Positions 1 through 9,385 are shown, numbered from the stretch's first letter. The stretch is DNA of 64,000 nucleotides from Synechocystis sp. PCC 7509 (GCF_000332075.2 NZ_ALVU02000001.1:1879193-1943192); one strand, 5' to 3'. A program made the numbers and translations. The notes: generated from the letters alone by a model not told the origin.

Positions 1-66
1 GTAGTTTGTTTGTGGTTTTTGTTAGGGATTGGGGCGGTAGTATGGCTAAAAGCTATATTTGGCTAA
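1..66 (+). CDS. C-terminal end of a membrane protein gene (partial)
   Basis: Frame 1 is open from the window edge to a TAA at 64-66 and encodes 21 mostly hydrophobic residues (VVCLWFLLGIGAVVWLKAIFG). This looks like the last transmembrane segment of a protein that begins outside the window. It ends 30 bases before the exchanger gene on the same strand, so the two may be co-transcribed. The family cannot be told from so short a piece, and chance openness of 66 bases is possible. Confidence 0.45.
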   Translation, partial: VVCLWFLLGIGAVVWLKAIFG

Positions 67-96
67 TTAAATTTTGTACAGAGATGCTCTAGTTTT

Positions 97-1191
97 ATGT
101 CAATCAAAAAAACTCTTTCTATCGCTTTACTTGTCTTCATTCCGATTTCAATTGCTGCGGAGTATTTGCACTGGGGTACGCTGACAGTATTTATTACGTC
201 GGGAATTGCAATTATCCCTTTGGCGATATGGTTAAGTACGGCGACAGAAGAAGTTGCGGTTGTGGCGGGTTCGTCTATTGGGGCGCTGTTAAATGCTGTA
301 TTTGGCAATGCAACGGAGCTAATTATTGCTCTAGTTGCCCTAAAAGCAGGCTTGGTTGACATTGTAAAAGCAAGTATTACAGGAACTATTATTAGTAACT
401 TGTTGCTGGTGATGGGGCTGTCTATGCTGCTAGGAGGATTGCGTTATAAAGAGCAAGAATTTCAGCCAATTGTCGCGCGGGTAAATGGTTCTTCGATGAC
501 GCTGGCGGTGACGGCGATCGTTTTGCCTACAATGGTAATTTATACATCCAATGGAGTTGAAGAAGGGGCAATTCTCAATCTATCAATTACTGTCGCCGTC
601 ATATTAATGATTGTTTATGCCTTGACGCTGTTATTTTCCTTGAAAACTCACAGCTACCTTTATGAGGTGGGGTTGGTAGAATTAGAAGGAGAAATTCAAG
701 CTGGCGAAGCCGAAACTCCTGCTCATAAACCTAACTTGACTTTGTGGATTGGTGTATTAGTTGTTGCTACTTTGGCGGTTGCTTTTGAATCAGAAATTTT
801 TGTAGGTGTTGTGGAAGAAGCTACAAAAGGATTGGGTTTGACTCCATTATTTACCGGGGTAATTCTTTTACCTTTAGTTGGCGGTGCTGCGGAATATGTT
901 ACGGCGGTAAGCGTGGCGATAAAAAATAATATGGATTTATCTGTATCGGTAGCAATGGGATCTAGCTTGCTTGTAGCGCTTTTGGTTGCACCTATTTTAG
1001 TTTTAGTTGGAGTTGCGATCGGTCAACCAATGGATCTTAATTTTAATCCCTTTGAAGTTGTTGCAGTTGCGGTTGCTGTTGCAGTTGCTAATTTAATTAG
1101 TTTAGATGGACGTTCTAATTGGTTAGAAGGAACATTATTACTAGCAACTTATGCAGTTTTGGGAGCAGCTTTTTACTTTCACCCAGCTTAA
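97..1191 (+). CDS. Ca2+/H+ exchanger, CaxA/ChaA family
   Basis: The 364-residue protein is a polytopic inner-membrane cation/proton antiporter that would expel Ca2+ in exchange for H+. About eleven hydrophobic segments are visible. Two related halves each carry the exchanger repeat: GNATELIIALVALKAGL near residues 70-85 and GGAAEYVTAV near residues 255-265. In this family the acidic residues in these repeats bind the cation. An acidic linker lies near residues 190-205. Length fits bacterial CAX proteins. The ATG at 97 is the first good start. The gene is followed by a hairpin at 1201-1220, then by pcrA on the same strand. Confidence 0.92.
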   Translation: MSIKKTLSIALLVFIPISIAAEYLHWGTLTVFITSGIAIIPLAIWLSTATEEVAVVAGSSIGALLNAVFGNATELIIALVALKAGLVDIVKASITGTIISNLLLVMGLSMLLGGLRYKEQEFQPIVARVNGSSMTLAVTAIVLPTMVIYTSNGVEEGAILNLSITVAVILMIVYALTLLFSLKTHSYLYEVGLVELEGEIQAGEAETPAHKPNLTLWIGVLVVATLAVAFESEIFVGVVEEATKGLGLTPLFTGVILLPLVGGAAEYVTAVSVAIKNNMDLSVSVAMGSSLLVALLVAPILVLVGVAIGQPMDLNFNPFEVVAVAVAVAVANLISLDGRSNWLEGTLLLATYAVLGAAFYFHPA

Positions 1192-1200
1192 CTAAATGAT

Positions 1201-1220
1201 TACAGGCTCTTTAGCCTGTA
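1201..1220. terminator. Hairpin between the exchanger gene and pcrA
   Basis: TACAGGCT and AGCCTGTA form a perfect 8-bp stem with a four-base loop, nine bases after the exchanger stop codon. There is no clean T run behind it, so it may be a weak terminator or a processing site. Its position inside the upstream extension of the pcrA reading frame argues that pcrA starts at 1247 rather than 1196. Confidence 0.45.
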
Positions 1221-1246
1221 AACTAAATTATTTTATAGATGATACT

Positions 1247-3568
1247 ATGACAACTATCGATTTTCTCAGCCATCTTAACCCCAGCCAACGTCAAGCGGTA
1301 GAGCATTATTGCGGTGCTTTATTGGTAGTTGCGGGGGCGGGTTCTGGCAAAACTAGAGCGCTAACTTATCGCATTTCTAACTTAATTTTAAAGCATCGAG
1401 TCGATCCCGAAAATATTTTAGCGGTTACTTTTACTAATAAAGCTGCGCGGGAAATGAAAGATCGCATTCAAAAGTTATTTGCCGAACAATTGGCGGTTAC
1501 TAATCATGGTAAACCTTTAGAGCAGTTGCCACCAGTCCAACAAGTTCAATTGCGATCGCACGTTTATAAAGAATACATCAAAAACCTTTGGGTGGGAACG
1601 TTTCACAGCCTTTTATCTCGCATTTTACGGTACGACATTGAAAAATATCAAGATGAAAAAGGGCGTAAATGGAATCGTAACTTCTCTATATTCGATGAAG
1701 CCGACGCGCAAGGATTGGTTAAAGAAATTGTTGTCAGAAAGCTAAATTTAGACGATAAAAAATTTGAGCCGCGTTCAGTTCGCTATGCAATTAGTAATGC
1801 TAAAAACCAAGGAATTACCCCCCAAGATTTTGAAAGAGATCAACCAAATTATCGCGGACGAGTAATTGCAGAAGTTTACGGTCATTATCAAGACAAACTA
1901 GCTGAAAATAATGCTTTAGACTTTGACGACTTGATCTTAATTCCGGTTAAGTTATTTCAACAAAACGAGCAAGTATTAGATTATTGGCACAGAAAATTTA
2001 AGCATATTTTAGTAGATGAATATCAAGATACAAATAGGATTCAATACGATCTAATTCGGCTCTTAGTTACAAATGGAGAAATGACTAAAAGTGAATGGAA
2101 TTGGCAAAACCGCTCGGTGTTTGTAGTAGGGGATGCCGATCAATCTATTTATAGTTTCCGCATGGCAGACTTTACAATTTTGCTAGAGTTTCAGAACAAT
2201 TTTGGCGATGGTTTGCCCGATGACGATACACGCACAATGGTTAAGTTAGAGGAAAACTATCGCTCTACAGACAATATTTTAGAAGCTGCTAACGAACTAA
2301 TTTCCAATAATACCCAACGCATTGATAAAGTTCTTAAACCTACTAGAGGTGCGGGAGAACAAATTAATATATATAGAGCTGAAGATGAAACCGTTGAAGC
2401 AGATTTTGTAGTCAATCAAATTCGGACATTAGAAAGTAAAAACAGCGAACTTCACTGGGGTAGTTTTGCTATTTTGTACCGAACTAATGCGCAATCTCGC
2501 CCTTTTGAAGACTTGCTAGTACGGCGGGGTATACCTTATACAATTGTCGGTGGTTTAAAGTTCTACGATCGCAAAGAGATTAAAGATATTATAGGATACT
2601 TGAGAGCGATCGCAAATCCAGCAGATACGGTAAGTTTATTGCGTATAATCAATACACCCCGGCGCGGAATTGGTAAAGCCACCATAGATAATCTTTTAAA
2701 AGCTTCCCAAGAATTAGGTTTACCATTATGGGAAATCTTGAGCGATGAAACCTCTGTAAATACTTTAGCTGGACGTTCTGCTAAAGGTGTAAATAGTTTT
2801 GCAAGGATAATCAGCACTTGGATTGAACAAGTAGATACAGCTTCACCATCGGAGATTGTGCAAGGGGTTTTAGAAGCCTCTGGCTATGTGCAAGAATTGC
2901 AAAATCAAGGTACAGATGAAAGTGCTGAAAGACTGCTAAACGTTCAAGAACTTTATAACGCTGTCAAGCAATTTGAAGAAGAAACCGAAGAACCAAATCT
3001 TGGATCTTTTCTAGCAAGTACAGCTTTAACTTCAGATTTAGATAACTTAAAAGAAGGACAAACCGCCGTTTCTTTACTAACTTTACACGCCTCGAAAGGT
3101 TTAGAATTTCCGGTAGTGTTTTTAGTAGGATTAGAACAAGGTTTATTTCCTAATTTCCGCTCGTTAAACGATCCGGCATCTTTGGAAGAAGAACGGCGTT
3201 TATGTTACGTTGGTATAACTCGCGCTGAAGAAAGATTATACATTTCTCACGCCCGTGAACGTCGCTTGTATGGTAATAGAGAAAGCGCAACACCATCGCA
3301 GTTTTTAGCAGAGTTACCAGAAGAATTATTAACAGCAAAAAAACAAACGCGAGTTGCTAGTAAATCTACATCTAGTAAACGTACTACTCGCTCTAGCAAT
3401 CAAATTTGGCAAGTAGGCGATCGCATTTTACACCGAAGTTTTGGAATTGGCGAAATTACCCACATTTTAGGTTCTGGGAACAAGATATCATTAGCGATCG
3501 CTTTTCCTAGTCTCAATCAAAAGAAAATTATCGATCCAAGAATTGCTCAATTAGAAAAAGTAGATTAA
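1247..3568 (+). CDS. pcrA: ATP-dependent DNA helicase PcrA/UvrD
   Basis: This is a superfamily 1 3'-5' DNA helicase for nucleotide excision repair and replication restart. It has the N-terminal LNPSQRQAV Q-motif, Walker A GAGSGKT, LVDEYQDTN (motif II), GDADQSIYSFR (motif III), the ENYRS motif, LTLHASKGLEF (motif V) and VGITRAEERLY (motif VI). The last 50 residues (WQVGDRILHRSFGIG onward) match the Tudor-like tail of PcrA proteins, which contacts RNA polymerase. I choose ATG 1247 (773 aa) because the open frame upstream of it runs through a hairpin and has no family similarity. The last eleven codons recur at 5941-5975, on the far side of the restriction-modification genes. Confidence 0.95.
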   Translation: MTTIDFLSHLNPSQRQAVEHYCGALLVVAGAGSGKTRALTYRISNLILKHRVDPENILAVTFTNKAAREMKDRIQKLFAEQLAVTNHGKPLEQLPPVQQVQLRSHVYKEYIKNLWVGTFHSLLSRILRYDIEKYQDEKGRKWNRNFSIFDEADAQGLVKEIVVRKLNLDDKKFEPRSVRYAISNAKNQGITPQDFERDQPNYRGRVIAEVYGHYQDKLAENNALDFDDLILIPVKLFQQNEQVLDYWHRKFKHILVDEYQDTNRIQYDLIRLLVTNGEMTKSEWNWQNRSVFVVGDADQSIYSFRMADFTILLEFQNNFGDGLPDDDTRTMVKLEENYRSTDNILEAANELISNNTQRIDKVLKPTRGAGEQINIYRAEDETVEADFVVNQIRTLESKNSELHWGSFAILYRTNAQSRPFEDLLVRRGIPYTIVGGLKFYDRKEIKDIIGYLRAIANPADTVSLLRIINTPRRGIGKATIDNLLKASQELGLPLWEILSDETSVNTLAGRSAKGVNSFARIISTWIEQVDTASPSEIVQGVLEASGYVQELQNQGTDESAERLLNVQELYNAVKQFEEETEEPNLGSFLASTALTSDLDNLKEGQTAVSLLTLHASKGLEFPVVFLVGLEQGLFPNFRSLNDPASLEEERRLCYVGITRAEERLYISHARERRLYGNRESATPSQFLAELPEELLTAKKQTRVASKSTSSKRTTRSSNQIWQVGDRILHRSFGIGEITHILGSGNKISLAIAFPSLNQKKIIDPRIAQLEKVD
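3533..3567 (+). repeat. Direct repeat copy 1: 3' end of pcrA
   Basis: These 35 bases encode DPRIAQLEKVD plus the first two bases of the pcrA stop codon. They match 5941-5975 with two differences, and the last 29 bases (3539-3567) are identical. The two copies bracket the restriction-modification pair and look like att sites or a long target duplication. Confidence 0.9.
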
Positions 3569-3675
3569 AAATATAAAGACAAGCCTGTTTATTCAAAGAG
3601 TACATTGAAAAATTTTTACAAACGTGGCGCGTTAAAGTGCTTTAATAAACGCTACCAATCCTTTTTTTAAAACTT

Positions 3676-4917
3676 ATGGTATTGACATTACCTGTTGCTA
3701 TTGATTTATTTGCTGGCGCTGGAGGCTTCGGTTTAGGATTTGAAATGGCAGGTTTCTCTATTCCATTATCTGTTGAAATTGACGTTTGGGCTTGTGACAC
3801 CCTCCGCTATAACCGTCCTAATATGAATGTTGTTCAACATGATATATGTGATATCAACACTAATGACAGAATTAAAGAAATTTGTTCTATTGAACCAGAT
3901 ATTATTATTGGCGGACCTCCGTGTCAAGGTTTCAGTATTGCTGGCTCTGCTCAAAAAGATCCTAAAGATCCTAGAAATAGTCTATTTTTAAATTTTGCTC
4001 AATGGATAAATTGTCTTAGACCTAAAGCTTTTATAATGGAAAATGTTAAAGGCTTACTTTCTCGTAAAAACACTGAAGGTGAAAAAGTTATAAACATTAT
4101 TAAAAAGACCTTTGAAGAGATCGGATATTTTGTTGAAATATGGCTACTCAATTCTGCTGAATATGGTGTGCCACAAATTAGAGAACGTGTGTTTATTGTT
4201 GGAAATACACTAGGAAAAACATTAGGAACTCCCCTAAAAACCCATAGTTTAAACTTATCAAATATGAAGGATTTTCAATTATCATCTCTTGAAAACACGG
4301 GCTTATTTCCTTCCCTTAGCTTATGGGATGCTATCTCAGATTTACCATCACTTAATGCCCGTGAGGGTAAAGAAGAACAGTCTTATATTTCATTACCCCA
4401 AAATATATATCAAAACTGGATTAGGAATAGCAGTCAGGTACTTTATAATCATGTTGCAATGGAACATTCCCAGAGGGTTGTAGAACGATTTAAACAGATT
4501 AAATGGGGTGAATCTAGTTCGGACGTACCAAAGAATTATAGTGCTAGACGACGTAGTGGAAATGGTGAGTTATCTATGATAAGTTACGATCAAAACAACC
4601 GTCGTTTGCATCCCTACAAGCCATCGCATACCATAGCAGCATCGTTTTATGCTAACTTTGTTCATCCTTTTCAGGATCGTAATTTAACAGCTAGAGAAGG
4701 GGCGCGTATTCAATCTTTTCCTGATAAATATCGTTTTTTAGGAAAGAAAACTGTTGTTTCTCACAAGTTACTACACCGAGAAGAAAGATTCAATGAGCAA
4801 TTTTTGTGCCAGTATAATCAAGTAGGTAATGCTGTACCACCAATTCTTGCTAAAGCAATTGCACTTCATCTTAAAGAACAACTAAAGCTATGCCCGCAAG
4901 CTCTAGAAATCCTCTAG
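3676..4917 (+). CDS. DNA (cytosine-5) methyltransferase
   Basis: This 413-residue C5 methyltransferase transfers a methyl group from S-adenosylmethionine to cytosine in a specific DNA site. Motif I is DLFAGAGGFGLGFE (residues 10-23). Motif IV is GGPPCQGFS with catalytic Cys83. Motif VI is ENVKGLL (122-128), motif VIII is QIRERVF (167-173), and motif X is NAVPPILAKAI near the end. The variable region between motifs VIII and IX, roughly 190-330, would set the target sequence, which cannot be read by eye. Its 3' end overlaps the next gene by 28 bases. The pair protects self DNA and cuts foreign DNA. No HIP1 site occurs in this gene, unlike its surroundings. Confidence 0.95.
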   Translation: MVLTLPVAIDLFAGAGGFGLGFEMAGFSIPLSVEIDVWACDTLRYNRPNMNVVQHDICDINTNDRIKEICSIEPDIIIGGPPCQGFSIAGSAQKDPKDPRNSLFLNFAQWINCLRPKAFIMENVKGLLSRKNTEGEKVINIIKKTFEEIGYFVEIWLLNSAEYGVPQIRERVFIVGNTLGKTLGTPLKTHSLNLSNMKDFQLSSLENTGLFPSLSLWDAISDLPSLNAREGKEEQSYISLPQNIYQNWIRNSSQVLYNHVAMEHSQRVVERFKQIKWGESSSDVPKNYSARRRSGNGELSMISYDQNNRRLHPYKPSHTIAASFYANFVHPFQDRNLTAREGARIQSFPDKYRFLGKKTVVSHKLLHREERFNEQFLCQYNQVGNAVPPILAKAIALHLKEQLKLCPQALEIL

Positions 4918-5729
4918 TTCACGGTTCTAATCTTGAACAGAAAGAAAGTCATTGTACAAAATACAGAGATGCTGATAGTAAAAGATATCTGAGCGAGATC
5001 AGGATTGAGTACAACAAGTGGAAATTAGCAAACTCGCAACTGCTGGGACCGACAGCAACTCCTACTAATAAGGATGATGAAGTCATTTTCAAAAGAATAA
5101 AACTTCTCTCGGAATACAAAGACTTTTTAGATGCACAGCATTATGCTGAGAAATTTGATTCTAGATCCAATCTTCATTCAAGCGTACTGAAAGAATTTCT
5201 CTATTATTTATTCAGGGATTTGGCAAAAGACTTTGGTGAAAATGCTCTGATTGGCAAATCACATACATTCAAAGATATCTTTTTTGTGCCACCCACATAT
5301 TCTGAAATGCTTAAGCGTCCATATGCTCGTATAGAAAAAAAAGATCATGACTTTGTAATTGGAGCAACTATTCAAGCCTCCTTTGAATCAGCAATTCCAC
5401 CAGAGCTAGATGAAAATCCTGGAGAAATATTAGAGATTCTGAAAGAAGAACCAGAAAGCTACTCAGAAGTTACAGTTACAGGTAATACCGAAACCCACAT
5501 TTTTGATATTCCGATCGTTGCTATTGAATGTAAGACCTATCTTGACAAAACTATGCTCGAAGGTTCATCAAGAGCAGCCGAGGAATTGAAAGCACGAAAT
5601 CCCAATAGTTTGTATATAGTGGTCATGGAGTGGATTAAACTAACTAACGATGTCAATCTGAGAAAGTATAAAGTAGACCAAATCTATGTACTACGTCAGC
5701 AAAAAAATACCGACCGAGAATTTAGATAA
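4890..5729 (+). CDS. Type II restriction endonuclease, Bpu10I-like
   Basis: The 279-residue protein is encoded directly after, and overlapping, a C5 methyltransferase gene, the usual place for the partner endonuclease. It has a PD-(D/E)XK-like arrangement: KKDHDFVIGA (Asp154) followed by VAIECKTYLDKTM (Glu203, Lys205). The latter stretch and the following GSSRAAEELKA resemble the Bpu10I restriction enzyme family from memory; no search was run. The overlap suggests translational coupling. The start at 4890 is the only early ATG; the first 25 residues show no obvious fold, so a later start is possible. Target specificity is unknown. Confidence 0.75.
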   Translation: MPASSRNPLVHGSNLEQKESHCTKYRDADSKRYLSEIRIEYNKWKLANSQLLGPTATPTNKDDEVIFKRIKLLSEYKDFLDAQHYAEKFDSRSNLHSSVLKEFLYYLFRDLAKDFGENALIGKSHTFKDIFFVPPTYSEMLKRPYARIEKKDHDFVIGATIQASFESAIPPELDENPGEILEILKEEPESYSEVTVTGNTETHIFDIPIVAIECKTYLDKTMLEGSSRAAEELKARNPNSLYIVVMEWIKLTNDVNLRKYKVDQIYVLRQQKNTDREFR

Positions 5730-5940
5730 GAAGAGTCGTACATAAAAAATTCAATCAATTCAACGGTAGTTCAACATTTATTTCATAAAGTACGCAAACA
5801 TCTAACAATGGAATGGACTGGCGGAGTGGAACATGGCATAAAACGTGGATGGCTAATTGATGATTAGCTATAAGTAAATAATATAAATGCCGAGCAATTG
5901 CAAAACTTGCTGTAGGGTTCTGACATTGCTGTAGTTAAGT

Positions 5941-5975
5941 GAGCCGAGAATTGCTCAATTAGAAAAAGTAGATTA
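5941..5975 (+). repeat. Direct repeat copy 2: displaced pcrA 3' end
   Basis: The copy encodes EPRIAQLEKVD and would end in a TAG stop. It matches 3533-3567 except for two third-position changes (GAT to GAG and CCA to CCG); the TAA versus TAG difference falls in the next base. A stop codon nine bases upstream in the same frame shows this is not part of a longer gene. It is followed two bases later by the convergent Uma2 gene, so before the insertion pcrA probably ended here. Confidence 0.9.
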
Positions 5976-5976
5976 G

Positions 5977-6579
5977 TTACCAAATTTTCGCCATTTGTAG
6001 TACAAATCCCGGTAACTCTGGATCTCCGCTTACTGATTCAGGATTATCTGATACTTCTGCTTCCTGATTAGGACGATAAATGTAAACTTTACGGTTTTGG
6101 CGATCGATTAACCAACCTAATAATGCACCATTTGCGATATATTCTTGCATTTTGGCTTGTAAACTTTTTAGAGTATCGCTGTTAGAGCGCAACTCAATTA
6201 CAAAATCTGGACAAATTGGGGCAAAAGAAGCTTTTTGCTGCTCTGTTAAAGCGTTCCAGCGTTCTAACTTAATCCACGAGGCATCGGGAGCGCGGATTGC
6301 ACCATTAGGTAAGGTAAAGCCTGAATTAGAGTCAAAAGCCTCGCCTGTACCGTCTCTATCTGCCCAGTTTGCCAGTTGTTGACCAATTTTAAGGTTACGA
6401 TTACCTGTATCAGAAAAAGCTGGCGGCATAACAATTACTTCTCCATTAGCGCTACGCTCAATACGTAAATCTCGATTTATCTGACAAAATTCATAAAACT
6501 GTTTTGTCGTCATCGATTCGCTTCCGGGAAGAATTACCGATAGCAAAGTGCTTTCGCTTTGAATTAGTAATGTAGTCAT
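5977..6579 (-). CDS. Uma2 family endonuclease-fold protein (DUF820)
   Basis: The 200-residue protein belongs to the Uma2/DUF820 family, very abundant in cyanobacteria, with a PD-(D/E)XK nuclease-like fold and no settled biological role. Recognisable elements are the N-terminal MTTKQFYEFCQ segment, IVMPP, the APDASWI strand near residue 115, ICPDFVIELRS (Asp and Glu of the putative active site) and LGWLIDRQNRKVYIYRP. The ATG at 6577-6579 is the natural start. It converges on the restriction-modification cassette and ends two bases from the displaced pcrA tail. Confidence 0.85.
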   Translation of the reverse strand: MTTLLIQSESTLLSVILPGSESMTTKQFYEFCQINRDLRIERSANGEVIVMPPAFSDTGNRNLKIGQQLANWADRDGTGEAFDSNSGFTLPNGAIRAPDASWIKLERWNALTEQQKASFAPICPDFVIELRSNSDTLKSLQAKMQEYIANGALLGWLIDRQNRKVYIYRPNQEAEVSDNPESVSGDPELPGFVLQMAKIW

Positions 6580-6926
6580 GCTTTATGCACAGTAAGTACA
6601 GACTACTTAAAGTTTATCTGGTTTTAACTTTAGTAAAATAGGTAATGATTAGGGTGTTATAACCAAAGAAACGCCATGTTTGCGATCGCTTCTCCCTAAA
6701 AAATCCGCTACTTACCGCCCGGAAGCTGGCTGCGAATACCTGCAAAGCTAGGAAAAACACCAAATTTTATGTTAGTGACGTAGCGACAAATATATTCCTC
6801 GCATTAAGTTGGAAAAGTTTTATTTATGTCTTTACTTGTAATACGGTTAGGTTGAACTCCCTTAAAATTGGATAATTTAGGGGGTGAATGCTATAAAATC
6901 AGCTAACTGACTACTGCGTAGTTAAA
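6580..6926. other. Intergenic region, no gene seen
   Basis: This 347-base stretch separates the divergent Uma2 and acetyltransferase genes and must hold both promoters. It carries one HIP1 site (near 6683). I see no open frame with coding character, no tRNA-like fold and no clear repeat. Confidence 0.5.
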
Positions 6927-7409
6927 ATGGTTCAACTTCAATACCAAGACTTTGTAATTAGAGATTGGGAAACGCGCGATAGCAATTCCGCTTCGGAGCT
7001 AATTCGTTCGGTACTTAGCGATTACGGCTTATCCTGGGAGTCAACGGGCGCAGACTTGGATGTCATCAATGTTGAAGAATGCTATTTAGCTAAGGGCGGC
7101 GAATTTTGGGTAATTGAACGGCAAAATATTATCGTGGGGACGGGTGCTTATTATCGCACTTGTCGCGGTAAAAATGCCGTAGAAATTCGCAAAATGTATC
7201 TATTACCAACAGTTAGAGGCAAGGGATTAGGAAGATATTTGTTGCAAGAATTGGAAAACGCGATCGCCCGTAGGGGTTTTAAACAAATCTTGATAGAAAC
7301 CGCTAGTGTTTTAGCCGAAGCTGTCAAACTCTACGAAACTAGCGGTTATTTGCCTACTGAAGGTGTGGAGACAGCCAGATGCGATCGTGTTTATTTCAAA
7401 AATCTCTAA
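6927..7409 (+). CDS. GNAT family N-acetyltransferase
   Basis: This 160-residue single-domain protein has the GNAT acetyl-CoA fold. The acetyl-CoA pyrophosphate loop is clear in MYLLPTVRGKGLGRYLL (the Q/R-x-x-G-x-G/A pattern, near residues 92-108). It is followed by the helix ENAIARRGFKQILIET and the terminal KLYETSGY motif typical of the family. The substrate cannot be inferred. The gene stands alone between an empty region and the convergent ndhJ; a C-rich hairpin repeat lies just after its stop. Confidence 0.88.
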   Translation: MVQLQYQDFVIRDWETRDSNSASELIRSVLSDYGLSWESTGADLDVINVEECYLAKGGEFWVIERQNIIVGTGAYYRTCRGKNAVEIRKMYLLPTVRGKGLGRYLLQELENAIARRGFKQILIETASVLAEAVKLYETSGYLPTEGVETARCDRVYFKNL

Positions 7410-7433
7410 AATTAGTAATTTCAATTATTTTAT

Positions 7434-7465
7434 TCCCCCCCTTTTTAAGGAGGGTTAGGGGGGAT
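7434..7465. repeat. C/G-rich palindromic repeat between convergent genes
   Basis: A run of seven C and five T is followed by AAGGAGGG, TTA and a run of six G, which can fold into a hairpin. The same motif occurs in the opposite orientation at 21805-21832. Repeats of this type are common between cyanobacterial genes. Here it sits between the convergent acetyltransferase and ndhJ genes and may act as a terminator for both. Confidence 0.6.
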
Positions 7466-7477
7466 CTGGCGCGAGCG

Positions 7478-8020
7478 CTAAAAAGCGTCTTGTAACTCGT
7501 AAAAGTCCGGGGAAATATAATCTTTTCGCAACGGCCAACCTACCCAATCTTCCGGCATCAAAATTCGCTTTAAGTTTGGGTGTCCTTCGTAGACAATCCC
7601 CAACATATCAAACGTTTCGCGCTCTTGGAAGTCGGCAGTTTTCCAAATCCAGTATACTGAAGGCACTATAGGATCTGTTCGCGGTAAAAAGACTTTAACG
7701 CGTACTTCTTGGGGGCGATCGGCGTTGTCGCTAACTTTAATTAAGTGATAGACGCTAACCAAATCTTGCCCAGCGCCTAAATCGTAGCCGCACTGGAATT
7801 GTAAGTAATTATACCCATAAGCATAAAGAGCCGTAGCAACGGGTAGTAAATACTCACGGTCAACTTTAATAATTTCTGTGCCACTGCGATCGCGTTCTAT
7901 CGCTTCATGAGCAAAACCATTTTCTGTTAGCCATCGGGATGTTTTACCAGCTTCTACCAACTGAGAGGCTTCGGGAGTGGCTGTTTCTTGGGGTTGTTCT
8001 GGTGTTGATTCTTCTGCCAC
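7478..8020 (-). CDS. ndhJ: NAD(P)H-quinone oxidoreductase subunit J
   Basis: NdhJ is a peripheral-arm subunit of the thylakoid NDH-1 complex, which feeds electrons from ferredoxin to plastoquinone in cyclic flow and respiration. The 180-residue protein has the 30-kDa-subunit signature: [24 protein letters not shown], and ends in [18 protein letters not shown]. The N-terminal 30 residues are an acidic, proline-rich extension that varies between species. It is the last gene of ndhC-ndhK-ndhJ, two bases after ndhK, so the three are surely one operon. Confidence 0.96.
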   Translation of the reverse strand: MAEESTPEQPQETATPEASQLVEAGKTSRWLTENGFAHEAIERDRSGTEIIKVDREYLLPVATALYAYGYNYLQFQCGYDLGAGQDLVSVYHLIKVSDNADRPQEVRVKVFLPRTDPIVPSVYWIWKTADFQERETFDMLGIVYEGHPNLKRILMPEDWVGWPLRKDYISPDFYELQDAF

Positions 8021-8022
8021 TT

Positions 8023-8757
8023 CTATGAGCGCTCCTTTTCTATTTGCTGTAAAGCTGGTGCTACAGGCATTCCCATTCCTTCGCTCAATTCTTTGGGTGC
8101 GGTGGTGCGAGTTGCGGACTGCAAGTATTTTCCTGTCAATACTGAATCCACTACCTTCATGTTGTGGGTAGTGCTGTAGTAACGATGAATTTGCTGAATT
8201 TGACCGCGCTCTTGAATGGAGTTATTGCTAATTTTTTTCCGCAATTTAATAATTGCATCGATAATTGCTTCCGGTCGAGGCGGACAACCAGGTAAATAGA
8301 CATCTACAGGAATTAGCTTATCTACACCTCTTACGGCGGTTGGCGAATCTACGCTAAACATTCCCCCAGTAATTGTGCAAGCACCCATAGCAATCACGTA
8401 TTTGGGATCGGGCATTTGCTCGTAAAGCCTTACCAATTGGGGAGCCATTTTCATTGTGATCGTCCCCGCCGTGATGATCAAATCGGCTTGCCTAGGGCTA
8501 GAACGCGGGATTAGACCAAAACGGTCAAAATCAAACCGCGAACCAATGAGGGCGGCAAATTCGATGAAACAGCAGGCAGTACCAAATAATAAAGGCCACA
8601 AACTAGAAAGTTTCGACCAATTGTAGAGGTCGTCTACAGTGGTGAGAATGACATTTTCTGACAGGTCTTGAGTAACGCTAGAGCGATCAATGGGGTTAAT
8701 AATTCGCTCTTGCTGCTCGCCCGTAGTATTTGGTGTCTTATTAGTATTCAAGACCAT
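8023..8757 (-). CDS. ndhK: NAD(P)H-quinone oxidoreductase subunit K
   Basis: NdhK carries iron-sulfur cluster N2 of NDH-1, the last electron carrier before plastoquinone. The cluster ligands are visible: the paired cysteines in GTACCFIEF, the cysteine of GACTITGG, and the one in [10 protein letters not shown]. The protein is 244 residues, with a variable C-terminal tail past residue 185. Its start overlaps the end of ndhC by ten bases, which suggests translational coupling within the ndhC-K-J operon. Confidence 0.97.
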   Translation of the reverse strand: MVLNTNKTPNTTGEQQERIINPIDRSSVTQDLSENVILTTVDDLYNWSKLSSLWPLLFGTACCFIEFAALIGSRFDFDRFGLIPRSSPRQADLIITAGTITMKMAPQLVRLYEQMPDPKYVIAMGACTITGGMFSVDSPTAVRGVDKLIPVDVYLPGCPPRPEAIIDAIIKLRKKISNNSIQERGQIQQIHRYYSTTHNMKVVDSVLTGKYLQSATRTTAPKELSEGMGMPVAPALQQIEKERS

Positions 8758-9110
8758 TCTAAAGCTCCTTTACGCCAAGCATAAACAAGGGCAACAACAA
8801 GAATTGCAATAAAAATCAAAGCTTCCACAAATGCTAAAAGTCCGAGGCGGTGAAAAGCCACAGCCCAAGGATAAAGAAACACGGTTTCCACGTCAAAAAT
8901 GACGAAAACCAGCGCAAACATATAGTAGCGGATGTTGAACTGAATCCAAGCACCACCAAAGGGTTCCATCCCTGACTCGTAAGTAGTGCGTCGTTCGGGG
9001 CTGCGACCACTGGGGCGGAGCAGTTTAGACGCTGAGAGTGCTAGGGCGGGAACTAGGCTACAGACTATGATGAAGCCTAGTAAATATTCATAACCACTGA
9101 GGACAAACAC
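8748..9110 (-). CDS. ndhC: NAD(P)H-quinone oxidoreductase subunit 3
   Basis: NdhC is a small membrane subunit of NDH-1 (120 residues, three transmembrane helices). The conserved loop reads [24 protein letters not shown], and the second helix has the [15 protein letters not shown] motif, both diagnostic of subunit 3/NuoA. First gene of the ndhC-ndhK-ndhJ operon; its promoter should be in the 275-base region shared with the divergent rubredoxin gene. Confidence 0.97.
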   Translation of the reverse strand: MFVLSGYEYLLGFIIVCSLVPALALSASKLLRPSGRSPERRTTYESGMEPFGGAWIQFNIRYYMFALVFVIFDVETVFLYPWAVAFHRLGLLAFVEALIFIAILVVALVYAWRKGALEWS

Positions 9111-9385
9111 TTAATAATTACCGCTCTATTTTGTAAATATTTTTGTTACTTACTTTTACCAGTATATCGAGCTAGTTGTCACCACTGCCGGAAAAGCAAG
9201 TATTTGGTTAGTCTTTGATGACTATAAAAAAAGATAATCTTTACTAGAGGCGATCGCCTTATAACCACAAAACTTTTTAAGTTTAGCAACACAATTGCTA
9301 ATTGATTTTTATCAATAGCTACGCCCTATGTCATAATTTGTAACAGATATTCTAAGAAACTGCTCTACAATTTATCATCTAAGCC

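Noticed and set aside
1196-1246. Upstream extension of the pcrA frame
   Set aside because: It runs through a hairpin, has no helicase similarity, and ATG 1247 gives the family's normal N-terminus.
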